Source of the DNA: Nocardioides scoriae
Lineage (GTDB): Bacteria > Actinomycetota > Actinomycetes > Propionibacteriales > Nocardioidaceae
DNA length: 64,000 nt
Direction: 5' to 3'
NCBI RefSeq assembly: GCF_900104965.1
Contig: NZ_LT629757.1
Span: 3,472,001-3,536,000, forward strand
Position numbers and translations under genes: made by a program. Below, in pieces: positions 27,470 through 35,278 of this stretch. A model generated the notes under the pieces. It saw nothing but the letters and a program-made list of their open reading frames with translations. It did not search any database and was not told where the DNA came from. Numbering within the stretch: the stretch's first letter is position 1; each line of letters opens with the position of its first letter.

Positions 27470-28933
27470 TCAGCGAGCGCCGCGCGAGGTCAGGACCGCG
27501 CGGAAGGTGCGGAACAGGATGACGAGGTCCTGGACCATCGACCAGTTGTCGACGTAGTAGAGGTCCAGGCGGATGGCCTCCGACCACGACAGGTCGGATC
27601 GCCCCGACACCTGCCACAGCCCGGTCATGCCGGGTCGCACGTGCAGCCGGCGCGCCATGTCGTCGTCGTACTGCGCCACCTCGTGCTGCAGGGGAGGGCG
27701 GGGCCCCACCAGGCTCATGTCCCCGCGCAGCACGTTGACCAGCTGCGGCAGCTCGTCGAGCGAGTACCGCCTGAGGAAGCGCCCGGGTCGGGTGACCCGC
27801 GGGTCGTGGTCCAGCTTGAACAGGCCCCTGGAGTAGCCGTGCTCGGCGTGCAGGTCGGCCAGCACCTCCTCGGCGTCGACCACCATGGTCCGGAACTTCA
27901 GGCAGCTGAAGCTCACGCCCTCGCGACCCGCACGCGGCTGTCGGAACAGGACCGGTGCGGTCCGGTCGTCCCGGCGGACCTGCCACGCGGCCCACGCGAA
28001 GACCGGCGACAGCGCGAGCAGCAGCAGCGCGGACACGACGACGTCGAAGCTGCGCTTGGCCCGGCGCAGGGCGTCCTGGCCGCGCGGGCGGTCGAGGTGG
28101 ATGAGGGGCAGCCCGCCGACGGGGCGGACGCTCACGCGCTCCGCGGACACGTCGGTCACGCTCGGCGCGATCACGACCTGGATGTCCGCGTGCTCGAGGT
28201 CCCACGCCAGGCGGCGCATCTCCGCGGCCGAGCTGAAGGCGCCACCGGCGAGGAAGACGACGTCGACGTGCTGGTCGATCGCGGCCTGAGCCAGTGACCC
28301 GGACTCGCCGAGCAGCGGGACGCCCAGCCCGGTGGTCCGCTTGACCGACGCCTGGGGGGTCAGGGCCCCCACGACGTCGTAGCCGAGCCAGGTCTCGCGG
28401 CCCAGGACGGACGCGATCTCGTCGACGTGGCCCTCCGTGCCGGCGATGAGCACGCGCTGCTGCAGCCGACCGGCGCGCCTGGCGCGCTGCACGGCGCGTC
28501 GCATGGTCCACCGGCCCAGCACCAGGATCGGGATGCCGAAGAGGAAGGTCAGCAGGAAGAACCCGCGGGACAGGTCGAGCATCAGCATGTACGCCGCGAT
28601 GCCGGTCCCGGCCGCGGTCACCAGCGAGGGGGTGATGACGCGCTTGTACTCCTCGACGCCCGCGCCGAAGATCTCCGGGCGGTATCCCCCCAGGACGTAG
28701 ATCGCGGCCAGCCAGGCGAGGACGATGATCGGCAGCGCGGCCAGCACCTGGTCGTTGGTGCTGAAGCTCTCGGGGATCACGGAGGTCGGCACCAGGCTGC
28801 GGGCGACGTACGCCGCCACGACGGACAGCGCCACGAGCAGCAGGTCGGTGACCACGGCCGCGAGCGGCAGGTAGCGGAGACCTTGGCGCGTGAGCCGGGG
28901 GGATCGCGCCGTCACGGACAACTGCACGGTCAT
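27470..28933 (-). CDS. polyprenyl-phosphate sugar-1-phosphate transferase (copy 2)
   Basis: Second WbaP/CpsE-type initiating transferase, 487 residues from ATG 28933; the frame continues to 29032 but the upstream part lacks a ribosome site. It has the same organisation as the gene at 24365-25909: N-terminal helices, VLIAGTEGHVDEIASVLGRE, then KFRTMVVD, DPRVTRPGRFLRRYSLDELPQL and RPGMTGLWQVSGRSD. The last 60 residues of the two are nearly identical. It converges with ugd, with 10 bases between stops. Two copies suggest two polymers or a redundant first step. Confidence 0.88.
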   Translation of the reverse strand: MTVQLSVTARSPRLTRQGLRYLPLAAVVTDLLLVALSVVAAYVARSLVPTSVIPESFSTNDQVLAALPIIVLAWLAAIYVLGGYRPEIFGAGVEEYKRVITPSLVTAAGTGIAAYMLMLDLSRGFFLLTFLFGIPILVLGRWTMRRAVQRARRAGRLQQRVLIAGTEGHVDEIASVLGRETWLGYDVVGALTPQASVKRTTGLGVPLLGESGSLAQAAIDQHVDVVFLAGGAFSSAAEMRRLAWDLEHADIQVVIAPSVTDVSAERVSVRPVGGLPLIHLDRPRGQDALRRAKRSFDVVVSALLLLALSPVFAWAAWQVRRDDRTAPVLFRQPRAGREGVSFSCLKFRTMVVDAEEVLADLHAEHGYSRGLFKLDHDPRVTRPGRFLRRYSLDELPQLVNVLRGDMSLVGPRPPLQHEVAQYDDDMARRLHVRPGMTGLWQVSGRSDLSWSEAIRLDLYYVDNWSMVQDLVILFRTFRAVLTSRGAR

Positions 28934-29108
28934 GTCGGATCCCCCAAGAGAAGCAGGTGCCAGGACCGCGACCGCCTCCGCGTCGTGCAAGCTGATCGGC
29001 CCACGGTCTAGCCCAGATGCCGATGCTGCCACGAATAGTGCCCTTTAGGCGACTCTTCCGTCATTCTCCGCATCGATACCGAGCCCGGTCCGGGGGTGCG
29101 GCGTCCCC

Positions 29109-29114
29109 TAGGGT
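29109..29114 (+). promoter_or_regulatory. -10 element TAGGGT of the galE-like gene (leaderless)
   Basis: TAGGGT is followed by 7 bases and GTG 29122. This placement predicts an mRNA that starts at the initiation codon. It also supports this GTG over upstream in-frame starts back to 29017. Confidence 0.55.
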
Positions 29115-29121
29115 CGAGTGC

Positions 29122-30126
29122 GTGAAGGTGCTGATCACGGGCGGTGCGGGCTACATCGGGTCGACGACGGCGCTGGCCCTGGAGCGGGCCGGCCACGTCC
29201 CCGTGGTGCTCGACTCGCTCGTCACCGGGCCCCGGGCGTTCGTCGGGGACCGGATCTTCTACGAGGGCGACATCGCCGACCGTGCCCTGGTGCGCCGCGT
29301 GGTGGAGGAGCACCCGGACATCGAGGTGACGGTCCACATGGCGGCTCGCATCGTCGTCCCCGAGTCGGTGGCGCGGCCCTACGAGTACTACCGGGACAAC
29401 GTCGCCAAGTCGCTCGAGCTCTTCGACGAGCTCGGCCGGTGCGGGAGGCCGCGCGTGCTCTTCTCCTCCTCGGCCTCGGTCTACGACACGGTCGAGGGCT
29501 TCGCGGTGGACGAGGACTCACCGGTGCGGCCGGGCTCGCCGTACGCCTGGACCAAGCTGATGATGGAGCGGGCCCTGCAGGACATGGCGTCGGCGTCGGA
29601 CCTGCGGGCCGTGGTGCTGCGCTACTTCAACCCGGTGGGCTCGGATCCCGAGCTGCGCACGGGGGTCCACGTCCGCGAGCCCTCCCACGTGCTCGGCCAG
29701 CTCGTCCGCGCGGCGCAGGGCCTCCAGGAGCGGTTCCTCATCACCGGCACCGACCTCCCGACCCGGGACGGGACCGGGCTGCGCGACTACGTCCACGTGT
29801 GGGACCTCGCGCTGGCCCACGTCGCCGCGGTCGAGCGCTTCGACCAGGCGCTGGAGCGCCACGGCGCGTCGAGCGTGGTGATGAACGTCGGCACCGGTCG
29901 GGGCGTGACGGTCCGTGAGCTGGTCGAGGCCGTGGAGCGGGTGCTCGGCCGGGAGGTCCCGGTGGGGGAGGCGCCCCCGCGCGAGGGCGACTCGGTGGGC
30001 GCCTACGCCGAGGTGGGGCGCATCCACGACCTGGTCGGGTGGCGCGCCACCCTGGGCCTCGAGGAGGCCATCGCGTCGGCGCTGGCGTGGTCCGAGCGGC
30101 GCCAGGAGGTCCTCGGCTACCCCTGA
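29122..30126 (+). CDS. galE: UDP-glucose 4-epimerase-like SDR enzyme
   Basis: Extended SDR epimerase of 334 residues, probably interconverting UDP-glucose and UDP-galactose (or a close analogue). Motifs: NAD-binding TGGAGYIGST at residues about 6-15, active-site YAWTK with SSSASVY before it, and RYFNPVGSDPE. GTG 29122 gives the standard MKVLITGGAGYIG onset. It is the last clear member of the polysaccharide locus and supplies a donor sugar. Its 3' end overlaps the convergent TauE/SafE gene by 10 bases. Confidence 0.83.
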   Translation: MKVLITGGAGYIGSTTALALERAGHVPVVLDSLVTGPRAFVGDRIFYEGDIADRALVRRVVEEHPDIEVTVHMAARIVVPESVARPYEYYRDNVAKSLELFDELGRCGRPRVLFSSSASVYDTVEGFAVDEDSPVRPGSPYAWTKLMMERALQDMASASDLRAVVLRYFNPVGSDPELRTGVHVREPSHVLGQLVRAAQGLQERFLITGTDLPTRDGTGLRDYVHVWDLALAHVAAVERFDQALERHGASSVVMNVGTGRGVTVRELVEAVERVLGREVPVGEAPPREGDSVGAYAEVGRIHDLVGWRATLGLEEAIASALAWSERRQEVLGYP

Positions 30127-31079
30127 GGGGGGACGGGCTGGTCCGGACGCGTGGGCTCGGGGATCCGCCAGGCGGTGGAGTCGTTGTCGAAGGCGGGCAG
30201 GCCGTGGCGGGTGCGGACGAAGCCCCACGCGAGGGGGCCGAGGAGCAGCAGGGCCGCGCCGATGATCCCCACCCCTTCGGGAGGGACGCCGAGCATCTTC
30301 AGGCCGGTCAGCGTCAGCACGATCACGATGCCCCGGCGGATGACCGACTGCTTGACCCAGGCGGCCATGCGGGCGCCGAGGAAGGTGCCGGGCGTGCCGC
30401 CGAGGACCAGCGGGACCAGCACGGCCCAGGTGACGCCCTCGGTCAGCACGTGGCCGATGGCGGCGGCGAGCACGAGCGGCACCGCCTGGACGAGGTCGGT
30501 GCCGACCAGCTTGACGGCCGAGAGCGTGGGGTAGATCAGCAGCAGCGCCACCATGATGAGCGAGCCGGAGCCGACCGAGGTGATGCCGACCAGCAGGCCG
30601 CCGACGGCGCCGACGAGCACGGTCGGGACGGCTCGCACGCGCGGGGCTTCCTCGCTGAGCTCGTTGCCGGCGGTGACGTGGCGCAGCTGGAGGTACATCC
30701 GCAGGGCGTACGTCGACGCGGTGAACAGCAGCGCGGCCCCGATCGCGGTCGTGAGGAACTCCTGCTGCACCTCGGCCTCGCCGACGCTCTTGACCAGGAA
30801 GCCGCCGGCGAAGGCGAACGGCACGGACCCGATCATCAGCAAGCCGGCCAGGCGGAGGTCGGGGGAGCCGCGGCGCCAGTGCACGCTTGCGCCCACCGAC
30901 TTGTTGATGCTGGCCGCCACCAGGTCGTTGGCGACGGCCGCGGTCGCGGGGACGCCGAGGGCCATCAGCGCCGGGGTCATCAGCGCGCCGCCGCCCATGC
31001 CGGTGAGGCCCACGACGATGCCGACGCCGAAGCTGACGACCAGGACGGCGAGCGCGGAGTACGTCAGCAGGTCGGCCAT
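30117..31079 (-). CDS. TauE/SafE family sulfite/anion exporter
   Basis: Membrane protein of 320 residues with about eight helices and the family's repeated glycine-rich motif (GLTGMGGGALMTPAL near the N-terminus; GITSVGSGSLIMVALL in the second half). Family members export sulfite, sulfoacetate or other organosulfur anions. ATG 31079 overlaps the stop of the APS-kinase gene (ATGA), which ties it to sulfur metabolism. Long frames extending to 33437 are an artefact of missing stops in GC-rich DNA. Confidence 0.85.
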   Translation of the reverse strand: MADLLTYSALAVLVVSFGVGIVVGLTGMGGGALMTPALMALGVPATAAVANDLVAASINKSVGASVHWRRGSPDLRLAGLLMIGSVPFAFAGGFLVKSVGEAEVQQEFLTTAIGAALLFTASTYALRMYLQLRHVTAGNELSEEAPRVRAVPTVLVGAVGGLLVGITSVGSGSLIMVALLLIYPTLSAVKLVGTDLVQAVPLVLAAAIGHVLTEGVTWAVLVPLVLGGTPGTFLGARMAAWVKQSVIRRGIVIVLTLTGLKMLGVPPEGVGIIGAALLLLGPLAWGFVRTRHGLPAFDNDSTAWRIPEPTRPDQPVPPQG

Positions 31080-32278
31080 CAGGCGGGACCTTCCAGGCCG
31101 AAGGGCAGGTGGGGGAGGAGCTCGGCGAGGCAGTCCTCGACCGAGCGGCCGGTGGTGTCGATCGCGACGTCGGCGTCGGCGGGGACCTCGTAGGGACTGG
31201 AGATGCCGGTGAACTCGGGGATCTCGCCGCGGCGGGCCTTGGCGTACAGCCCCTTGCGGTCGCGGCGCTCGCACTCCTCCAGCGGGGTGGCGACGTGGAC
31301 GAGCACCAGCTCGCCGCCGGCGTCCTCGACCATCGCCCGCACCTGCTGGCGGGTGGCGTCGAAGGGGGCGATGGGGGAGCAGATCGCGACGCCGCGGTGG
31401 CGGGCGATCTCGGCGGCCACCCAGCCGATGCGGCGGATGTTGGTCTCGCGGTCGGCCTTGGAGAAGGACAGCCCCGCGCTCAGGTGGCGTCGTACGACGT
31501 CCCCGTCGAGGCTGGTGACGGTGCGCCGACCGTCCTCGAGCACCAGGTCGTGCAGCGCCCGGGCGAGGGTCGACTTGCCGCTCCCGGAGAGGCCGGTGAA
31601 CAGCACGACCACGCCGCGGTCCTCGTCGCCGGGCTGGTCCTGCGCGACGGCGGCCGCGATCTCGTCGGGCCAGGAGCCGTCGTCGTCGGGCGGCAGCGCC
31701 ACCACGTCCTCGCCGTACGCCGCGGCGACCTGCTGCCCCAGGGCGTGGTCGAGGTCGGCGTCGCCGTGGGCGGGCAGCGGCACGACGACCACGTGGGCCG
31801 GCGTGTCGGCCGCGGTGAGCAGCCGGGCGGCCACGAGGGAGGTGCGGACCAGCCCGACCGGGGAGACGTCCTGGGGCGTGCCGGTGCCCGACAGGGTCAG
31901 CAGCACGACGTCGCGGCCCGCGGCCCGCTCGCCCACGAACGCCAGGTCGGCCTCGCTGAGCGGGGCGGCGACGGGCACGACCAGCGCGCCGGCGTGCGCC
32001 TCGCGGGCCTGGGCCGGGGTCAGCTGCAGCCGCCGGAAGGGGCCGTACGCCGCGGCGCCCAGCGCCACCAGCCCCTCGCGGGAGTAGCGGGCGAGCGGCA
32101 GCCCCTCGGGGTCCACCAGCTCGACCTCGTCGCCGGCCGCGACGACCTCGGCCAGCTCGGCCGGGAGGACCAGCGTCAGCTGGTCGTCGAAGGTCGTGCG
32201 GGGGGCGAGGGCGCCCGAGAGGAGGACCTCGAGATCGTCCAGCTCGCGCGGCGTCGGGCAGTGCTGGGGGGCGGGCAC
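31079..32278 (-). CDS. cysC: APS kinase fused to degenerate ATP-sulfurylase-like N-domain
   Basis: The C-terminal 170 residues are adenylylsulfate kinase, which makes PAPS from APS: P-loop FTGLSGSGKST (about residues 227-237), RETNIRRIGWVA, and the EIPEFTGISSPYE region. The first 220 residues resemble the PUA-like and early catalytic parts of ATP sulfurylase (LEVLLSGALAP; DEVELVDPEGLPLARYS), but the HxxH-type nucleotide motif of active ATP sulfurylases is not visible. GTG 32278 is my choice; ATG 32320 is possible but would overlap the divergent asparaginase start. The gene is coupled to the TauE/SafE gene. CysDN, 8 kb away, would provide its APS. Confidence 0.8.
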   Translation of the reverse strand: MPAPQHCPTPRELDDLEVLLSGALAPRTTFDDQLTLVLPAELAEVVAAGDEVELVDPEGLPLARYSREGLVALGAAAYGPFRRLQLTPAQAREAHAGALVVPVAAPLSEADLAFVGERAAGRDVVLLTLSGTGTPQDVSPVGLVRTSLVAARLLTAADTPAHVVVVPLPAHGDADLDHALGQQVAAAYGEDVVALPPDDDGSWPDEIAAAVAQDQPGDEDRGVVVLFTGLSGSGKSTLARALHDLVLEDGRRTVTSLDGDVVRRHLSAGLSFSKADRETNIRRIGWVAAEIARHRGVAICSPIAPFDATRQQVRAMVEDAGGELVLVHVATPLEECERRDRKGLYAKARRGEIPEFTGISSPYEVPADADVAIDTTGRSVEDCLAELLPHLPFGLEGPA

Positions 32279-32306
32279 CGGGACATCGTGCCAGAGCAGC
32301 CGTCGG

Positions 32307-32312
32307 TAGCCT
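32307..32312 (+). promoter_or_regulatory. -10 element TAGCCT of the asparaginase gene (leaderless)
   Basis: TAGCCT is followed by 6 bases and ATG 32319. There is no Shine-Dalgarno sequence. The element lies in the short gap to the divergent cysC gene. Confidence 0.45.
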
Positions 32313-32318
32313 CGCGCC

Positions 32319-33326
32319 ATGCCAGACGCCCCCGCTCCCGCCTCCTCGCTCGACTCCACGACCGCCGCCGGGCACGTCCTGATCGCGGAGGTCGTGCGCT
32401 CGGGCTTCGTCGAGGGCCACCACCACGGGTCCTGGGTGGTGCTCGCCGCCGACGGGTCGGTGCAGGCCTCGGCCGGCGACGTGACCGGCCCGGTGCTGCC
32501 GCGCTCGTGCAACAAGCCGCTGCAGGCGCTGGCCATGGTCGAGGCCGGCCTCGGGCTGGTCGACGAGCAGCTCGCGCTGGCGTGCGCGTCGCACTCCGGC
32601 GAGCCCTTCCACGTCGAGGCCGTGCGGCGGGTGCTGGCCGACGCGGGGCTGAGCGAGGCCGACCTGCAGACGCCGGTCGACTGGCCGCTGGACGACGCCG
32701 CCCGCGACGAGGTGATCCGGGCCGGCGGCAGCAAGGCGAGCGTGCTGATGAACTGCTCGGGCAAGCACGCCGCGATGCTGGCGACCTGCGTGGCCAACGG
32801 CTGGCCCACCGCGACGTACCTCCAGCCCGACCACCCGCTGCAGCAGCAGGTGCTGTCCACCTTCGCCCGCGCGACCGGCGAGCAGGTGCAGGTCCTCGCC
32901 ACCGACGGCTGCGGCGCCCCGCTGCTGTCCACCTCGCTGACCGGGCTGGCCCGCGGGTTCGCCTCGCTGGCGACCGCGACCGAGGGGCCGGCCCGGCGGA
33001 TCGCGGAGGCGGTGCGCGCCCACCCGGCGTACGTCTCGGGCACCACGCGCGACGAGCTGGCCCTCCTCACGGCGATCCCCGGCGCGATCGGCAAGGCCGG
33101 GGCGGAGTCCTGCTACGTCGTGGCGCTGCCCGACGGGCGCGCGGTCGCGACCAAGACCGACGACGGCGGCGCCCGGGCGCGGCCGGTGCTGATGGCCGCG
33201 CTGCTCGAGCGCCACGGCCTCCTGGACGGACCCGGGGTCGACGTGGACGCCGTGCGACGGACCGGCGAGACCCCCCTGCTCGGCGGCGGCCACCCCGTCG
33301 GCGAGGTTCGCGCCGTCCTGCCCTGA
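32319..33326 (+). CDS. asparaginase (AnsA/L-asparaginase II thermolabile family)
   Basis: Protein of 335 residues of the Rhizobium-etli-type asparaginase family, structurally unrelated to the E. coli enzymes. Family motifs: VLPRSCNKPLQALAMVEAGL, CASHSGEPFHVEAVRRVL, MNCSGKHAAMLATC and TDGCGAPLLST. It would release aspartate and ammonia from asparagine in the cytoplasm. It is divergent from cysC with only about 40 bases between starts. No other nitrogen gene is beside it. Confidence 0.85.
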   Translation: MPDAPAPASSLDSTTAAGHVLIAEVVRSGFVEGHHHGSWVVLAADGSVQASAGDVTGPVLPRSCNKPLQALAMVEAGLGLVDEQLALACASHSGEPFHVEAVRRVLADAGLSEADLQTPVDWPLDDAARDEVIRAGGSKASVLMNCSGKHAAMLATCVANGWPTATYLQPDHPLQQQVLSTFARATGEQVQVLATDGCGAPLLSTSLTGLARGFASLATATEGPARRIAEAVRAHPAYVSGTTRDELALLTAIPGAIGKAGAESCYVVALPDGRAVATKTDDGGARARPVLMAALLERHGLLDGPGVDVDAVRRTGETPLLGGGHPVGEVRAVLP

Positions 33327-33343
33327 GCCCCCAGGTCGCGGCG

Positions 33344-33362
33344 GTGCTAGCAGAGCAAGCAC
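33344..33362. promoter_or_regulatory. operator-like repeat 1 upstream of the XRE regulator
   Basis: GTGCT...AGCAC palindrome containing AGAGCAAGCAC (33352-33362). The same 11-mer recurs 79 bases downstream in repeat 2. It is probably bound by the adjacent XRE protein. Confidence 0.45.
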
Positions 33363-33420
33363 GAGGAAACCCTCGTGGACACTGGCGAATGTGATCGCCT
33401 TCACCCGCTCCTGGCTTGAT

Positions 33421-33441
33421 GTTGCTTGCAAGAGCAAGCAC
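33421..33441. promoter_or_regulatory. operator-like repeat 2 overlapping the XRE gene start
   Basis: TGCTTG-N6-CAAGCA palindrome containing AGAGCAAGCAC at 33431-33441, one base before ATG 33443. A protein bound here would block the start of its own gene, which suggests autorepression. Confidence 0.5.
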
Positions 33442-33442
33442 T

Positions 33443-33943
33443 ATGGAGGGCATGGCGAAGAGCAAGGTCGGCAGCGCAGTCGTCTCGTTGGGGGACTACC
33501 TCCGCGAGCAGCGCGTGTCGGCCGAGCTCTCGTTGCGCCAGCTGGCTGAGCAGACCGGGGTGTCCAACCCCTACCTCAGCCAGATCGAGCGCGGACTGCG
33601 CAAGCCCTCGGCCGAGGTGCTCCAGCAGCTCGCGAAAGCACTGCGGATCTCGGCCGAGCAGCTCTACGTGCAGGCCGGCATCCTCAGCCCGGACGACGGG
33701 CAGGTGCGCTCGGTCGAGCTGGCCATCCTGGGCGACCCGGTGCTCAGCGAGCGGCAGAAGCAGTCGCTGCTCGACGTCTACCAGGCGTTCCGGGTGATGG
33801 CCGAGGCCGGCGGGACCGTCGAGGTCCCCCAGCAGGTGTCGCCCGACGATGCGCTGCCGCGCGTCGCGCCCCCAGAAGCAGACGAAGCACCGGTCGACCC
33901 CGACCGTGCCAGCACGCCAACCGAAGGAGAACACCATGGCTAA
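33443..33943 (+). CDS. XRE-family transcriptional regulator next to hbhA-like gene
   Basis: DNA-binding regulator of 166 residues. The helix-turn-helix (about residues 17-70) contains LRQLAEQTGVSNPYLSQIERGLRKPSAEVLQQLAKAL. The C-terminal part is acidic and Pro-rich. I start at ATG 33443; ATG 33452 has GGAGGG too close, and the TTG at 33416 lies inside the operator-like repeat. Its 3' end overlaps the HbhA-like start by 8 bases. The order XRE-HbhA-DUF2516 matches Rv0474-Rv0475-Rv0476 of M. tuberculosis. It is likely a regulator of itself and the downstream gene. Confidence 0.85.
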   Translation: MEGMAKSKVGSAVVSLGDYLREQRVSAELSLRQLAEQTGVSNPYLSQIERGLRKPSAEVLQQLAKALRISAEQLYVQAGILSPDDGQVRSVELAILGDPVLSERQKQSLLDVYQAFRVMAEAGGTVEVPQQVSPDDALPRVAPPEADEAPVDPDRASTPTEGEHHG

Positions 33944-34745
33944 GAAGCTCAGCATCAACACCCTCGCGTCCGAGGCCGTCAAGCCCCTGTACGCCGTCGC
34001 CGGCGCCACCGAGGTGGCCTACGAGATCGCGCGCACCACCGCCTCCGACGTCCAGAAGGGCGCCCAGGAGCGCCTCGCCGACGTGCAGAACCGCGTCAGC
34101 AAGGTCGAGAAGGACCCCGAGGCCCTGCGCGACCAGGCCGTCGGCGTCGTCAACGACCGCGTCGAGGAGCTCACCAAGGACGCGAAGGACGCCCAGCGCA
34201 AGTTCGAGTCCCGCGTGGCCGAGCTGCAGAAGGACGTCAAGGCGCTCCCCGGCAAGGTGCAGGCCCAGATCGACGAGGCCATCGCCGAGCTGACCAAGAC
34301 CTACGCCGAGCTGATCGAGCGGGGCGAGAAGCTCGTCGCCGCCGTGCGCAAGGACGGCTACAAGGCCGTCGGTGCCCTCCGCGACGCCCCGTCCTCCTCC
34401 ACCGTGGTCCGCCGCGAGCGCGCCAAGGTCGCCCAGGCCAAGCAGACCCCCGGCAAGAAGGCCCCGGCCACCAAGACCGCCAAGAAGGCCGGCGCCAACG
34501 CCCCGACCGTGAAGTCGACCGCCAAGAAGGCCGAGGACACCGCGTCGACCGCGAAGAAGACCGCCGCGAAGAAGACCTCGTCGGCCGCCTCCACCGCGAA
34601 GACCACCGCCAAGAAGGCCCCGGCCGCCGCCAAGAAGGCGCCCGCCAAGGCCGCCGAGAAGACCGCCACCGCGACGAAGAAGGCCGCCGACTCCACGTCG
34701 TCGACCGCGTCGAAGGCCGCCGAGAGCGCTTCCAGCGCCTCGTGA
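33936..34745 (+). CDS. HbhA-like coiled-coil protein with lysine/alanine-rich tail
   Basis: Protein of 269 residues. Residues about 15-145 form a long amphipathic coiled coil (repeated EKDPEALRDQAVG, ELTKDAKDAQRKFESRVAEL). Residues about 160-269 are Lys/Ala/Pro/Thr-rich (AKKAPAAAKKAPAKAAEK), like the heparin-binding tail of mycobacterial HbhA and like histone-H1-type DNA-binding tails. ATG 33936 follows GAAGGAGA. Gene order supports the HbhA family. In this probable soil organism the tail more likely binds acidic glycans, lipid inclusions or DNA than host heparan sulfate. A hairpin terminator follows. Confidence 0.78.
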   Translation: MAKKLSINTLASEAVKPLYAVAGATEVAYEIARTTASDVQKGAQERLADVQNRVSKVEKDPEALRDQAVGVVNDRVEELTKDAKDAQRKFESRVAELQKDVKALPGKVQAQIDEAIAELTKTYAELIERGEKLVAAVRKDGYKAVGALRDAPSSSTVVRRERAKVAQAKQTPGKKAPATKTAKKAGANAPTVKSTAKKAEDTASTAKKTAAKKTSSAASTAKTTAKKAPAAAKKAPAKAAEKTATATKKAADSTSSTASKAAESASSAS

Positions 34746-34814
34746 ACAGAGCCCCCGTCGCACGACGGGCAGCTCGCCCTCTGGTGATCCCTCCCTTCGC
34801 CAGGTGGTGAGCCG

Positions 34815-34845
34815 ACGGGCCCCCGGACCTCGTCCGGGGGCCCGT
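34815..34845 (+). terminator. hairpin terminator after the HbhA-like gene
   Basis: A 14-base perfect stem (ACGGGCCCCCGGAC and its complement) has a 3-base loop CTC, 69 bases after the stop at 34745. Confidence 0.82.
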
Positions 34846-34917
34846 TGCCGTCCCCGCACCCTCACCCGCACCCTCACCCGGCGACGCCGGCCGGGGGCGA
34901 CGGGACCACCGGCCGGA

Positions 34918-34923
34918 TAGGCT
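34918..34923 (+). promoter_or_regulatory. -10 element TAGGCT of the DUF2516 gene (leaderless)
   Basis: TAGGCT is followed by 6 bases and ATG 34930; no Shine-Dalgarno sequence is present. The gene therefore has its own promoter after the terminator. Confidence 0.5.
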
Positions 34924-34929
34924 GCCCCC

Positions 34930-35214
34930 ATGGATCTGTGGGGCGTGCGGGCGGGGATCAGCGAGATCACGTTCTTCGTGCTGCTCGCGCTCAAGGCCTG
35001 GGCCTTCATCGACGCGGTGCTGCGCCGCAGCGACGCCTTCGTCGCCGCCGGCAAGCTCACCAAGCCCGCCTGGTGCCTCATCCTCGGGCTGGCGCTGGTC
35101 TCGTCGCTGGTCTTCCCCTCGGTCTTCGGGCTGCTCTCGATCCTCGGCATCGTGGCCGCCCTGGTCTACGTGCTCGACGTGCGCCCCGCACTGGCCTCGG
35201 TCACCCGCCGCTGA
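34930..35214 (+). CDS. DUF2516 family small membrane protein
   Basis: Protein of 94 residues with three hydrophobic segments (about 12-30, 48-65 and 66-82) and no charged catalytic-looking residues. It corresponds in position and type to Rv0476, the conserved neighbour of HbhA. Function is unknown. Transcription seems independent of hbhA because a terminator and a separate -10 element lie between them. Confidence 0.75.
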   Translation: MDLWGVRAGISEITFFVLLALKAWAFIDAVLRRSDAFVAAGKLTKPAWCLILGLALVSSLVFPSVFGLLSILGIVAALVYVLDVRPALASVTRR

Positions 35215-35278
35215 GCACGACGGGCCGGATCCAACTCGGTCGACCCGCCCGGTTGACCTGCCGGGCACACTGGCGCCC

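Noticed and set aside
31082-33437. Upstream part of the 1106-residue minus-strand frame ending in the TauE/SafE gene
   Set aside because: Only the last 320 residues are membrane-protein-like. The rest is an alternate frame of cysC and the antisense of the asparaginase gene.
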